DNA from: UBA9732 sp963606545
Lineage (GTDB): Bacteria > Spirochaetota > Spirochaetia > Sphaerochaetales > Sphaerochaetaceae
DNA: 10,585 nucleotides
Assembly (NCBI GenBank): GCA_963606545.1
Contig: CAVCYP010000053.1
Location: forward strand, 1-10,585
Direction: 5' to 3'
Position numbers and translations under genes: made by a program. Numbering within the stretch: position 1 is the stretch's first letter; the number at the start of each line of letters is the position of its first letter. Shown here one piece after another: positions 4,414 to 10,585 of this stretch. Below the pieces are notes generated by a model. That model was not told the origin of the DNA and did not search any database. It saw only the letters and a program-made list of their open reading frames with translations.

Positions 4414-6573
4414 ATGGAAGAAAAAGACAAAGAACAGGAAGCTCCAAAGACTCCTGAAGAAACAAAGATTAATGAACCACAGACTGAAAATCCTCAGGAT
4501 GATGGTTTAACAGAAGCCGATAGAACTAAGTCCTATTGGAAAGAAACCCCGTTTGACCAGATGCAGCATGAAAGGCCTACCTCCTTTGCCGGCATGGACG
4601 CAAAAAAGCCAGAAGACAACTCTAGCTCCCAGAAAGCCCAAAAGGAAAAGAAAAAGACCAATCCCGATGACTACTGGCGCCCTCGTTATAACGACTCAAA
4701 TGGCAATGGCGGAAACAACAATGGCAACGGTGGTGGCTACAAACCAGATGGAGACAAGCCCTTCAGCTCACGAAAAAACAGAATTGGACTTCTGATTTTT
4801 GCAATTTTGATAATTATTTTCTCCTTTACACTGTTTTCTCAGGATGCCTCTGTTTCTACTGTTTCTTACAGTAATTTCAAGATCTTGGTTCAAAACAGCA
4901 GAGTAAAAACAGCTAATATCAAGAACAGTTCAATTATTGAGTTTACAACTTCAGACGGTAGTACTTATAAAACAAGAATTCCTTACTATGATGAGGAGCT
5001 TCTTAGTTATTTGGATAAGTACAACGTTGAAGTTAGAGGCTCTGATGCAGATGTCTCAATTCTTTCAATTGTCATACAACTTGTTCCTTGGATTATATTT
5101 GTTGTCTTTATGGTTATGTTGTTCAAGCAGTCTGCCGGCAATGGACAGCTCATGTCTTTTGGAAAGAGCCATGCAAAACAATATACTGACAAAGAAATTA
5201 AAGTTAAGTTTAAGGACGTAGCAGGCCAGAAGGAAGCAAAGTATGAGCTTCAAGAGGTGGTTGAATTCTTAAAGAATCCTAAGAAGTTTGAAGCCATTGG
5301 TGCAAAGATTCCTAAAGGTGTCCTTTTGGTAGGTCCTCCAGGAACAGGTAAAACCTTGCTTGCAAAGGCGGTAGCCGGTGAAGCTGGGGTTTCCTTCTTC
5401 CACACAAGTGGTTCAGACTTTGTTGAAATGTTCGTTGGTATGGGTGCAGCTAGAGTTCGTGACCTGTTTGATCAGGGTAGAAAACATGCTCCATGTATTC
5501 TCTTTATTGATGAAATTGATGCTGTAGGTCGTTCTCGTGGAAGCGGACTTGGTGGCGGACATGATGAAAGAGAACAGACGCTCAACCAGATTCTTGTTGA
5601 GATGGATGGTTTTGATACAACAAGTGGTGTTATTGTCATAGCTGCAACTAACAGAGCTGATGTTCTTGACCCAGCCCTTCTTAGACCGGGTCGTTTTGAT
5701 AGACAGGTTGCTATTTCTCTTCCTGATATTCAGGAGCGTGAAGATATTCTTAAGATCCATGCTGCTAAGGTTAAACTTTCAGATGATGTGGATTTGAGTA
5801 TTATTGCAAGGGCAACTTCAGGCGCTTCTGGTGCAGATTTGGCAAACCTTGTTAATGAGGCTGCTTTGTATGCAACAAGAGCCAACAGACAAAGTGTTTC
5901 CCTCAAAGACTTTGAAGAGGCTAGAGACAAGATGGTTCTTGGCGTTGCAAGAAAGAGCCACGTCATGACTGAAGAGGATAAAAAGCTTACGGCTTATCAT
6001 GAATCGGGCCACGCGCTATTGTTCTACTATCTGGAGGACATAGACCCGCTTTATAAGGTGACAATTATTCCTCACGGAAACGCTGGCGGAGTCACAATGG
6101 GGCTTCCGGAGAAGGATCAGTCTTACGTTAAGAGGTCAACGCTTTTGAGCCATATTAAGATGGCAATGGGCGGTTATATTGCTGAGCGGATGCTCAACGG
6201 GCAGACTTCTACCGGTCCTAGTTCAGATATCAAGCAGGCTACTGAGATTGCTAGAAGAATGGTTACTGAGTTTGGTATGAGTAATCTTGGCTTTATCTCG
6301 CTTGGTTCAGAGGGTGAGCCTTTGTTCTTGGGGAGAGAAATTGCTCAGCACAAAGACTTTAGTGAAGAGACTGCAAGAAGGATTGATGCAGAGGTCAATG
6401 CAATTCTTGATGGGTGTATGAAGGATGCAACAAGAATTCTTGAGGAACATAAGGATCAGCTGGATAAGCTTGCAACTGAGCTTATGGCTAAAGAAACGTT
6501 GGATGATAGAGAAGTCAGACAACTTCTTGGTTTTGAGCAGATTGGTCCAAAGAATTCTGATATAGTTAAGTAA
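4414..6573 (+). CDS. ftsH: ATP-dependent zinc metalloprotease FtsH
   Basis: A membrane-anchored hexameric AAA protease that degrades misassembled membrane proteins and selected cytosolic regulators. The 719-residue product has a long hydrophilic N-terminal segment (1-120) rich in Lys/Glu/Pro, then Asn/Gly (93-108). TM1 (about 123-141), an FtsH-extracellular domain (about 150-209) and TM2 (about 214-237) follow. The AAA domain has Walker A GPPGTGKT (307-314), pore loop FVG (340-342), Walker B ILFIDEID (362-369), sensor 1 ATN (411-413) and arginine fingers R424 and R427. The M41 peptidase has HESGH (529-533) with the third zinc ligand Asp605 in SSDIKQAT, and a C-terminal helical part to DREVRQLLG. 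All active-site features are intact. AAAGG (4402-4406) lies 7 nt before the ATG. E. coli FtsH is 644 residues; the excess is mainly the N-terminal extension. Confidence 0.97.
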   Translation: MEEKDKEQEAPKTPEETKINEPQTENPQDDGLTEADRTKSYWKETPFDQMQHERPTSFAGMDAKKPEDNSSSQKAQKEKKKTNPDDYWRPRYNDSNGNGGNNNGNGGGYKPDGDKPFSSRKNRIGLLIFAILIIIFSFTLFSQDASVSTVSYSNFKILVQNSRVKTANIKNSSIIEFTTSDGSTYKTRIPYYDEELLSYLDKYNVEVRGSDADVSILSIVIQLVPWIIFVVFMVMLFKQSAGNGQLMSFGKSHAKQYTDKEIKVKFKDVAGQKEAKYELQEVVEFLKNPKKFEAIGAKIPKGVLLVGPPGTGKTLLAKAVAGEAGVSFFHTSGSDFVEMFVGMGAARVRDLFDQGRKHAPCILFIDEIDAVGRSRGSGLGGGHDEREQTLNQILVEMDGFDTTSGVIVIAATNRADVLDPALLRPGRFDRQVAISLPDIQEREDILKIHAAKVKLSDDVDLSIIARATSGASGADLANLVNEAALYATRANRQSVSLKDFEEARDKMVLGVARKSHVMTEEDKKLTAYHESGHALLFYYLEDIDPLYKVTIIPHGNAGGVTMGLPEKDQSYVKRSTLLSHIKMAMGGYIAERMLNGQTSTGPSSDIKQATEIARRMVTEFGMSNLGFISLGSEGEPLFLGREIAQHKDFSEETARRIDAEVNAILDGCMKDATRILEEHKDQLDKLATELMAKETLDDREVRQLLGFEQIGPKNSDIVK

Positions 6574-6578
6574 TTGTT

Positions 6579-8396
6579 ATGGTTGATGCTACTCACAAAA
6601 GAAATTTTTGCATTATTGCTCATATAGATCACGGTAAATCTACACTGGCGGACCGCTTCATTGAAACGGCCCGTCTCATTACATCTAGGGGTCCCGCTCA
6701 GACTCAGATTCTGGACAACATGGATATTGAAAGAGAGCGTGGAATCACAATCAAAAGCCAAGCGGTTACAGTTCCTTACACTGCAAGTAACGGGGAGCTT
6801 TACGAGCTTAACTTGGTAGACACTCCGGGTCACGTTGACTTTTCTTATGAGGTCTCTAGGGCAATTAGCTCCTGTGAGGGGGCTCTTCTTTTGATTGACG
6901 CCTCCCAGGGAGTTGAGGCGCAAACTCTAGCCAACTTGTACATGGCAATGGAGCATAATCTTGAAATTATTCCAGTAATCAACAAGATTGACCTTGCCAG
7001 TGCTGACATTGAGTCCTGCCTTCAGCAGATTGACCATGATTTGGGCTTGGATCCAGACATGGCGCAGAAGGTATCGGCAAAGACGGGGGAGGGCGTTCCG
7101 GCGCTCTATGAGGCCATTGTTAAGTACATTCCGGCCCCAAACGACGACAGCGATAAACCTCTCAAGGCTTTGATTTTTGACAGCCACTACGACCCTTACC
7201 GTGGCGTTATTGTTCATTTTAGAATCTTTGAAGGCAGCGTTTCTGAAGGCCAAGAGATTATGTTCATGAACAGTAAGGCTGTCTACAAGGTGGAAGAGGT
7301 TGGTATCTTCCAGCTAGATTTAATCCGCACCAAAACCTTGACCGCCGGTGATGTTGGCTATTTCATTGCTGGCATTAAAACTATAGCCGATATTCGTGTG
7401 GGAGATACTGTCACGTTGGCCTCTGACCCAGCAACTAGTCCCTGCGACGGCTTTAAAGACGTCAAACCGGTTGTCTTTAGCTCAATATATCCTGTTGACA
7501 CAAACGATTATGAAGAACTTCAGGATGCAATTGATAGGCTTAAGCTTAACGATGCTTCTCTGGTTTATGAAAAGGACAGTTCAATTGCTCTAGGTCAGGG
7601 CTTTAGATGTGGCTTCTTGGGAATGCTTCATCTTGAGGTGGTTCAGGAGAGAATTGAAAGAGAATTTGGACTTTCAATTGTTCTTACAAGTCCTTCTGTT
7701 CGTTATCTCATTCACATGAAAAATGGTGAAACGCTTGAAGTGGATAATCCTCTTGAGTATCCAGATCAGGTACGCATTGATTATGCAGAAGAGCCTTATA
7801 TCAGGGCTAGCGTCATTACGCCATCGGGTTATGTGGGGCCGGTCATCACGCTGTGCATGGAAAAGCGCGGGGTGCAGACGGGCATGAATTATATAGACGA
7901 AAAGCGTGTGGAGCTGATTTACGAGATGCCACTTGCGGAGGTGCTGTTTGAGTTCTACGATCGCCTAAAATCTATCTCTCGCGGTTATGCTTCGTTTGAT
8001 TATGAGGTTATAGGCTATAGAAAGACTGACTTGGTGCGTATGGATATCTTGGTAAATGGGGAAGCTTGTGATGCGCTTAGCATGCTGGTTTTCCGCGATA
8101 GTGCCGTTGCTCGTGGACGTCAGGCTTGTGAGAGACTTCAGGAAGAGATTCCAAGGCATCAGTTTAAGATTCCAATTCAAGCGGCTATTGGTGGAAATAT
8201 CATTGCTCGCGAAACAATTAATGCTTTTAGAAAGGACGTTACCGCAAAGTGTTACGGTGGCGATATTACGCGTAAAAGAAAGCTTTTGGAAAAGCAGAAA
8301 GAGGGTAAAAAGCGCATGAAGCTGGTGGGTAACGTTGAGATTCCACAGAGTGCCTATCTTGCTGTTCTTAAGAGCAAGGACTCGGATCAGAAGTAG
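6579..8396 (+). CDS. lepA: Elongation factor 4 (LepA), ribosomal GTPase
   Basis: A translational GTPase that binds ribosomes, implicated in back-translocation and in 30S biogenesis or initiation efficiency. The 605-residue length matches the family (599 in E. coli). Motifs in order: G1 AHIDHGKST (14-22), G2 RGITIKS (54-60), G3 DTPGHVDF (81-88), G4 NKID (135-138), G5 SAKTGEG. EF-G-like domains follow, then the LepA-specific C-terminal domain with KCYGGDITRKRKLLEKQ and EGKKRMK. The ATG is only 5 nt after the ftsH stop and I see no Shine-Dalgarno, so initiation likely depends on ribosomes terminating on ftsH. Confidence 0.97.
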   Translation: MVDATHKRNFCIIAHIDHGKSTLADRFIETARLITSRGPAQTQILDNMDIERERGITIKSQAVTVPYTASNGELYELNLVDTPGHVDFSYEVSRAISSCEGALLLIDASQGVEAQTLANLYMAMEHNLEIIPVINKIDLASADIESCLQQIDHDLGLDPDMAQKVSAKTGEGVPALYEAIVKYIPAPNDDSDKPLKALIFDSHYDPYRGVIVHFRIFEGSVSEGQEIMFMNSKAVYKVEEVGIFQLDLIRTKTLTAGDVGYFIAGIKTIADIRVGDTVTLASDPATSPCDGFKDVKPVVFSSIYPVDTNDYEELQDAIDRLKLNDASLVYEKDSSIALGQGFRCGFLGMLHLEVVQERIEREFGLSIVLTSPSVRYLIHMKNGETLEVDNPLEYPDQVRIDYAEEPYIRASVITPSGYVGPVITLCMEKRGVQTGMNYIDEKRVELIYEMPLAEVLFEFYDRLKSISRGYASFDYEVIGYRKTDLVRMDILVNGEACDALSMLVFRDSAVARGRQACERLQEEIPRHQFKIPIQAAIGGNIIARETINAFRKDVTAKCYGGDITRKRKLLEKQKEGKKRMKLVGNVEIPQSAYLAVLKSKDSDQK

Positions 8397-8405
8397 GAGG
8401 GAAGT

Positions 8406-9428
8406 ATGGAGGTCAAAGAGTTTTCCTTTACAAATGGCGATTATTCGTTTTCCATTTTGAATGCAGGGTGTGCTTTGACGTCCCTCTGCGCTCCAGATAA
8501 GGATGGCAAAATTGAGAATGTTTTGCTTTATTATCATGAGGCTGTAAAAGATCCTTCCAATGTTCTAAAAGGTAAAGGTTGCTTTGGCTTGACAGTTGGG
8601 CGTTTTGCAAACCGTATTGGCGGGGCTTCTTTTGAAGTAAATGGTAAAACCTATAGTTTTGAGGCAAATAATGGCCCAAATTTGCTACATAGTGGGAAAA
8701 ATGGCCTCAAGTCTAGACTTTGGGACGTCAGAAAGGAAACTGACGGCTTTACCTGTCTGATTAAAGTTTCTGAAGCTGATGATGGTTTTCCGGGAGATCT
8801 TGATGCAAGAGTGAGGTTCTCGCTTTCTGCTGACGGCATGTTTAGAATCCATTACAGCATAAGCTGCACAGAGGATTGCCCAATTAATTTTACAAATCAT
8901 GCCTATTTTAATTTAAGTGGTGAAGAGAGTGCTCTATCTAATGGAGCTGCACTTACAGTCTTGGACAACGTTGCTCAGTTTAACAGCTCTAGAGTTCTTG
9001 CAGTTGATGCTGGTCTTATTCCAACTGGAGATTATATTCCTGTTTTTGGTACTCCATGGGATTTCTCAACGCCAAAGACAATTGGACGGGATATTGACGC
9101 TCCATTACTTGCCAATACTAAAGGTTACGACCACGCTTACGTGATTGACCGTCTAGACAGCTCAACTCATGGTTTTACTCAGTTTGCAAAAGTCTGTGAT
9201 CCAAATAGTGGACGTGTTTTAACTGCCTACACAGATCTTCCTGCTTTTCATTTTTATACTGGAAACTTCATTGATGGAGAGGAAGGTTACGTAAATCATG
9301 GGGGCTTCTGCTTGGAAACGGAATTCTATCCTAATTGTGTTAATCTTCCACAATTTCCATCTTGCCTTGTAAAAGCAGGCGAATTGTTTGAAAGTACAAC
9401 AGCATATCATTTGTACGTAAAGGGTTAA
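8406..9428 (+). CDS. galM: Aldose 1-epimerase (galactose mutarotase)
   Basis: A cytosolic enzyme interconverting alpha and beta anomers of aldoses such as galactose and glucose; the gene symbol is by family, and the preferred sugar cannot be read from the sequence. The 340-residue product fits the GalM beta-sandwich. GRFANRIGGASFEVNGKTY (65-83) carries the substrate-contacting Arg70, and LHSG (94-97) carries His95. TNHAYFNLSG (163-172) provides the catalytic acid His165, DHAYVID (242-248) the substrate Asp242, and CLETEFYPN (302-310) the catalytic base Glu304. No signal peptide is present. The Shine-Dalgarno AGGAGG (8395-8400) overlaps the lepA stop codon, 5 nt before the ATG. Confidence 0.93.
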   Translation: MEVKEFSFTNGDYSFSILNAGCALTSLCAPDKDGKIENVLLYYHEAVKDPSNVLKGKGCFGLTVGRFANRIGGASFEVNGKTYSFEANNGPNLLHSGKNGLKSRLWDVRKETDGFTCLIKVSEADDGFPGDLDARVRFSLSADGMFRIHYSISCTEDCPINFTNHAYFNLSGEESALSNGAALTVLDNVAQFNSSRVLAVDAGLIPTGDYIPVFGTPWDFSTPKTIGRDIDAPLLANTKGYDHAYVIDRLDSSTHGFTQFAKVCDPNSGRVLTAYTDLPAFHFYTGNFIDGEEGYVNHGGFCLETEFYPNCVNLPQFPSCLVKAGELFESTTAYHLYVKG

Positions 9429-9440
9429 TGGAGGGCTAAG

Positions 9441-10061
9441 ATGAAAGAGGTCAAAGTAATTGGAATTGCTGGTGGAAGCGGAAGTGGAAAATCCACAATA
9501 GTGCGCAAAATTGGCGAGGTTTGTGAATCCTTTGTCTCCATTGCTCAGGATAGCTACTACAAGAGCGCTGCCTTTGTCAGTAACGCCAACATCACGGCCT
9601 TCAACTTTGACCACCCAGACGCCTTTGACAATGAGCTACTTTGCCAAAATATCCGCGACTTGAAAGCTGGAAAGGCAATTGATATGCCTCAGTACGATTT
9701 TGTGCATCACTGCAGAAGAAAGGAAACTTTACACGTAGAGCCAGCGCCACTTGTAATCCTTGATGGCCTTATGATCCTCTATGAGCCTGAAATCCGAGAC
9801 CTTTTAGACCTCAAGATATATGTAGATACTCCACACGATATCAGGTTTATCCGCCGGCTTCAAAGAGACATTCTTGAGCGCGGAAGAACGGTGGAAAGTG
9901 TTGTTAAACAGTATTTGGATGTGGTTCGGCCAGGTCATTTTTCGTTTATTGAGCCTACAAAAGAATTTGCTGACCTAATAATTCCAGAAGGTGGGCACAA
10001 CGAGAAAGCCATGAAGGTTTTAAGCTCGTTTGTAAGAGAGATTTGTAGTCCTGAAGTTTAA
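9441..10061 (+). CDS. udk: Uridine kinase
   Basis: Phosphorylates uridine (and usually cytidine) to the monophosphate in the pyrimidine salvage pathway. The 206-residue length is near that of E. coli Udk (213). Walker A is GGSGSGKST (11-19). Further family blocks are QDSYYK (36-41), FNFDHPDAFD (54-63), MPQYDF (82-87) before a His/Arg-rich turn, VILDGLMIL (105-113), the lid-type DILERGRT (143-150), QYLDVVRPGHFSFIEPTKEFADLIIP (157-182) and a final GGHN. GGAGGG (9430-9435) sits 5 nt before the ATG, 12 nt after galM. A phosphoribulokinase-like specificity is possible within this fold but the motifs favour Udk. The stop shares TTAA with the stop of convergent yidD. Confidence 0.92.
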   Translation: MKEVKVIGIAGGSGSGKSTIVRKIGEVCESFVSIAQDSYYKSAAFVSNANITAFNFDHPDAFDNELLCQNIRDLKAGKAIDMPQYDFVHHCRRKETLHVEPAPLVILDGLMILYEPEIRDLLDLKIYVDTPHDIRFIRRLQRDILERGRTVESVVKQYLDVVRPGHFSFIEPTKEFADLIIPEGGHNEKAMKVLSSFVREICSPEV

Positions 10062-10384
10062 TTTTTTTGGCTATCGGGCTGGCTGGGCTTGGTTTTGTGG
10101 TGGCGCCTGAAGATGGTTCTGCTATCTTTTATGTATTTGAAGCTGAAGACCTCTGGGACGGGGTCTGGGCCTCCAAGATAGAGCCGGTTGCACCTCAGGA
10201 TTCTGGTGGTGCCAAGTAGGGTGCCTTTGAGAATGCCGTGTTTCAGAACGGCGTCCTTGAAGTAGTTGGAGCAGGTGGGGCTGTAAATGCAGTCGTTGCC
10301 CAAAAAAGGCGATAAAAACTTCTGATACGCCACGACGGGGAGGAGAAAGATTTTTCTTATAACTTGCGACGCTCTACTGCTCAT
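10058..10384 (-). CDS. yidD: Membrane protein insertion efficiency factor YidD
   Basis: A small membrane-associated protein that assists YidC/Sec-dependent insertion of inner-membrane proteins. The 108-residue product shows the family core: an amphipathic N-terminal segment (10-28, LLPVVAYQKFLSPFLG), the cysteine motif CIYSPTCSNYFKDAVLKHG (32-50), GILKG (50-54), RILRCN (61-66) and GGPDPVP (71-77). The basic tail (about 86-108) is typical of YidD. Elsewhere yidD often sits in the rpmH-rnpA-yidC cluster; here it is alone between udk and an unknown gene. A weak AAAG lies ahead of the ATG and I cannot point to a convincing promoter. The stop overlaps that of udk tail to tail. Confidence 0.95.
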   Translation of the reverse strand: MSSRASQVIRKIFLLPVVAYQKFLSPFLGNDCIYSPTCSNYFKDAVLKHGILKGTLLGTTRILRCNRLYLGGPDPVPEVFSFKYIKDSRTIFRRHHKTKPSQPDSQKN

Positions 10385-10387
10385 ACG

Positions 10388-10437
10388 CTTTAAGTTACAG
10401 TTCTAACCCGATTTTTTCAACTATCGTTGACTTAAAG
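10388..10437. repeat. 8-bp inverted repeat between yidD and the right-edge gene
   Basis: CTTTAAGT (10388-10395) and ACTTAAAG (10430-10437) are exact reverse complements 34 nt apart. The left arm is just upstream of the yidD ATG and the right arm overlaps the -35 of the divergent promoter. It could be a shared operator; the arms are AT-rich and short, so chance is also possible. Confidence 0.45.
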
Positions 10438-10456
10438 GCCTTCTTTGGTCTATATT
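10427..10456 (+). promoter_or_regulatory. Promoter of the right-edge gene
   Basis: TTGACT (10427-10432) and TATATT (10451-10456) are 18 nt apart, each with 5 of 6 consensus matches. This is the same -35 and spacing as proposed for tRNA-Gln. The start would be near 10463, leaving a leader of about 37 nt that contains a strong GGAGGA. Confidence 0.65.
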
Positions 10457-10499
10457 AGGTCTGTTGTTGTGTTAATTTTACCGACTATGGAGGATACAT

Positions 10500-10585
10500 A
10501 TGGCAGGTGCTATTTCTAAAAACGCTCGTCGTGAAGGTGAGAAGATTCTTACAAGCCGCTGGGGTGGACAGATTAAGACAAAGTC
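10500..10585 (+). CDS. Unidentified protein, N-terminal fragment (runs off window)
   Basis: ATG at 10500 is preceded by GGAGGA (10489-10494) with good spacing and by a near-consensus promoter. The frame stays open to the end of the window (28 complete codons). The visible N-terminus, MAGAISKNARREGEKILTSR followed by WGGQIKTK, is basic and hydrophilic with no signal peptide or membrane segment, so it is probably cytosolic. I do not recognise the family. The strong promoter and Shine-Dalgarno suggest a well-expressed product. Confidence 0.7.
   Translation, partial: MAGAISKNARREGEKILTSRWGGQIKTK

Noticed and set aside
4690..4740. Repetitive AAT/GGC-rich stretch in ftsH as a CRISPR or satellite array
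   Set aside because: It is simply low-complexity coding for Asn/Gly residues in frame, without regular repeat-spacer structure.
6456..6923. Minus-strand open frame of 155 codons under the ftsH end and lepA start
   Set aside because: The plus-strand reading gives intact FtsH and LepA motifs; the antisense product shows no domain.
7965..8537. Minus-strand open frame of 190 codons under lepA and galM
   Set aside because: It is antisense to the conserved LepA C-terminus and the galM start, with no plausible ribosome site or family motif.
10059..10072. Run of seven T after the udk stop as an intrinsic terminator
   Set aside because: There is no stable hairpin immediately upstream; on the minus strand the run encodes part of the YidD C-terminal tail.

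Overview
The window is a compact bacterial chromosome segment from a moderately AT-rich diderm. The gene order rplY-pth-tilS-ftsH (no hpt between tilS and ftsH), a short ctc-like L25, and a lipoprotein with a relaxed lipobox fit a spirochaete, most likely a Treponema-like species. This assignment is moderate confidence only, since there is no rRNA or other strong taxonomic marker. TAA, TAG and TGA all act as stops, so the standard bacterial code applies.

Layout. Left block, minus strand: tRNA-Gln(UUG) with its own promoter (4-118), a SIMPL-domain lipoprotein gene (131-886), and a membrane-anchored FtsH-like AAA+ ATPase without a peptidase domain (883-2079). The last two overlap by ATGA. A divergent intergenic region (2080-2213) carries the promoter and a structured leader for the main operon. 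Central block, plus strand: rplY (L25), pth, tilS, ftsH, lepA, galM and udk (2214-10061). Junctions are tight (overlaps of 4 and about 29 nt, then gaps of 10, 5, 9 and 12 nt), so these seven genes look like one operon. Right edge: yidD on the minus strand meets udk tail to tail over a shared TTAA. Beyond it, a good sigma70-type promoter drives an unidentified gene cut by the window end.

How the genes work together. The operon groups translation and tRNA functions (5S-binding L25, peptidyl-tRNA recycling, tRNA-Ile lysidine, ribosomal GTPase LepA) with membrane proteolysis (FtsH) and two small-molecule enzymes (aldose epimerase, uridine kinase). YidD belongs to membrane-protein insertion.

Most notable observation: the rplY leader (about 2170-2208) reproduces the loop E/helix IV region of 5S rRNA, which is the binding site of L25 itself. 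Both loop E strands (AUGGUA and GAGAGU) flank a perfect 7-bp hairpin, and the stem base runs into the Shine-Dalgarno. This points to autogenous translational control of rplY by molecular mimicry. Second: the window holds two FtsH-family proteins, one complete and one ending at the AAA/peptidase boundary with an altered pore loop, the latter coupled to a SIMPL lipoprotein gene.
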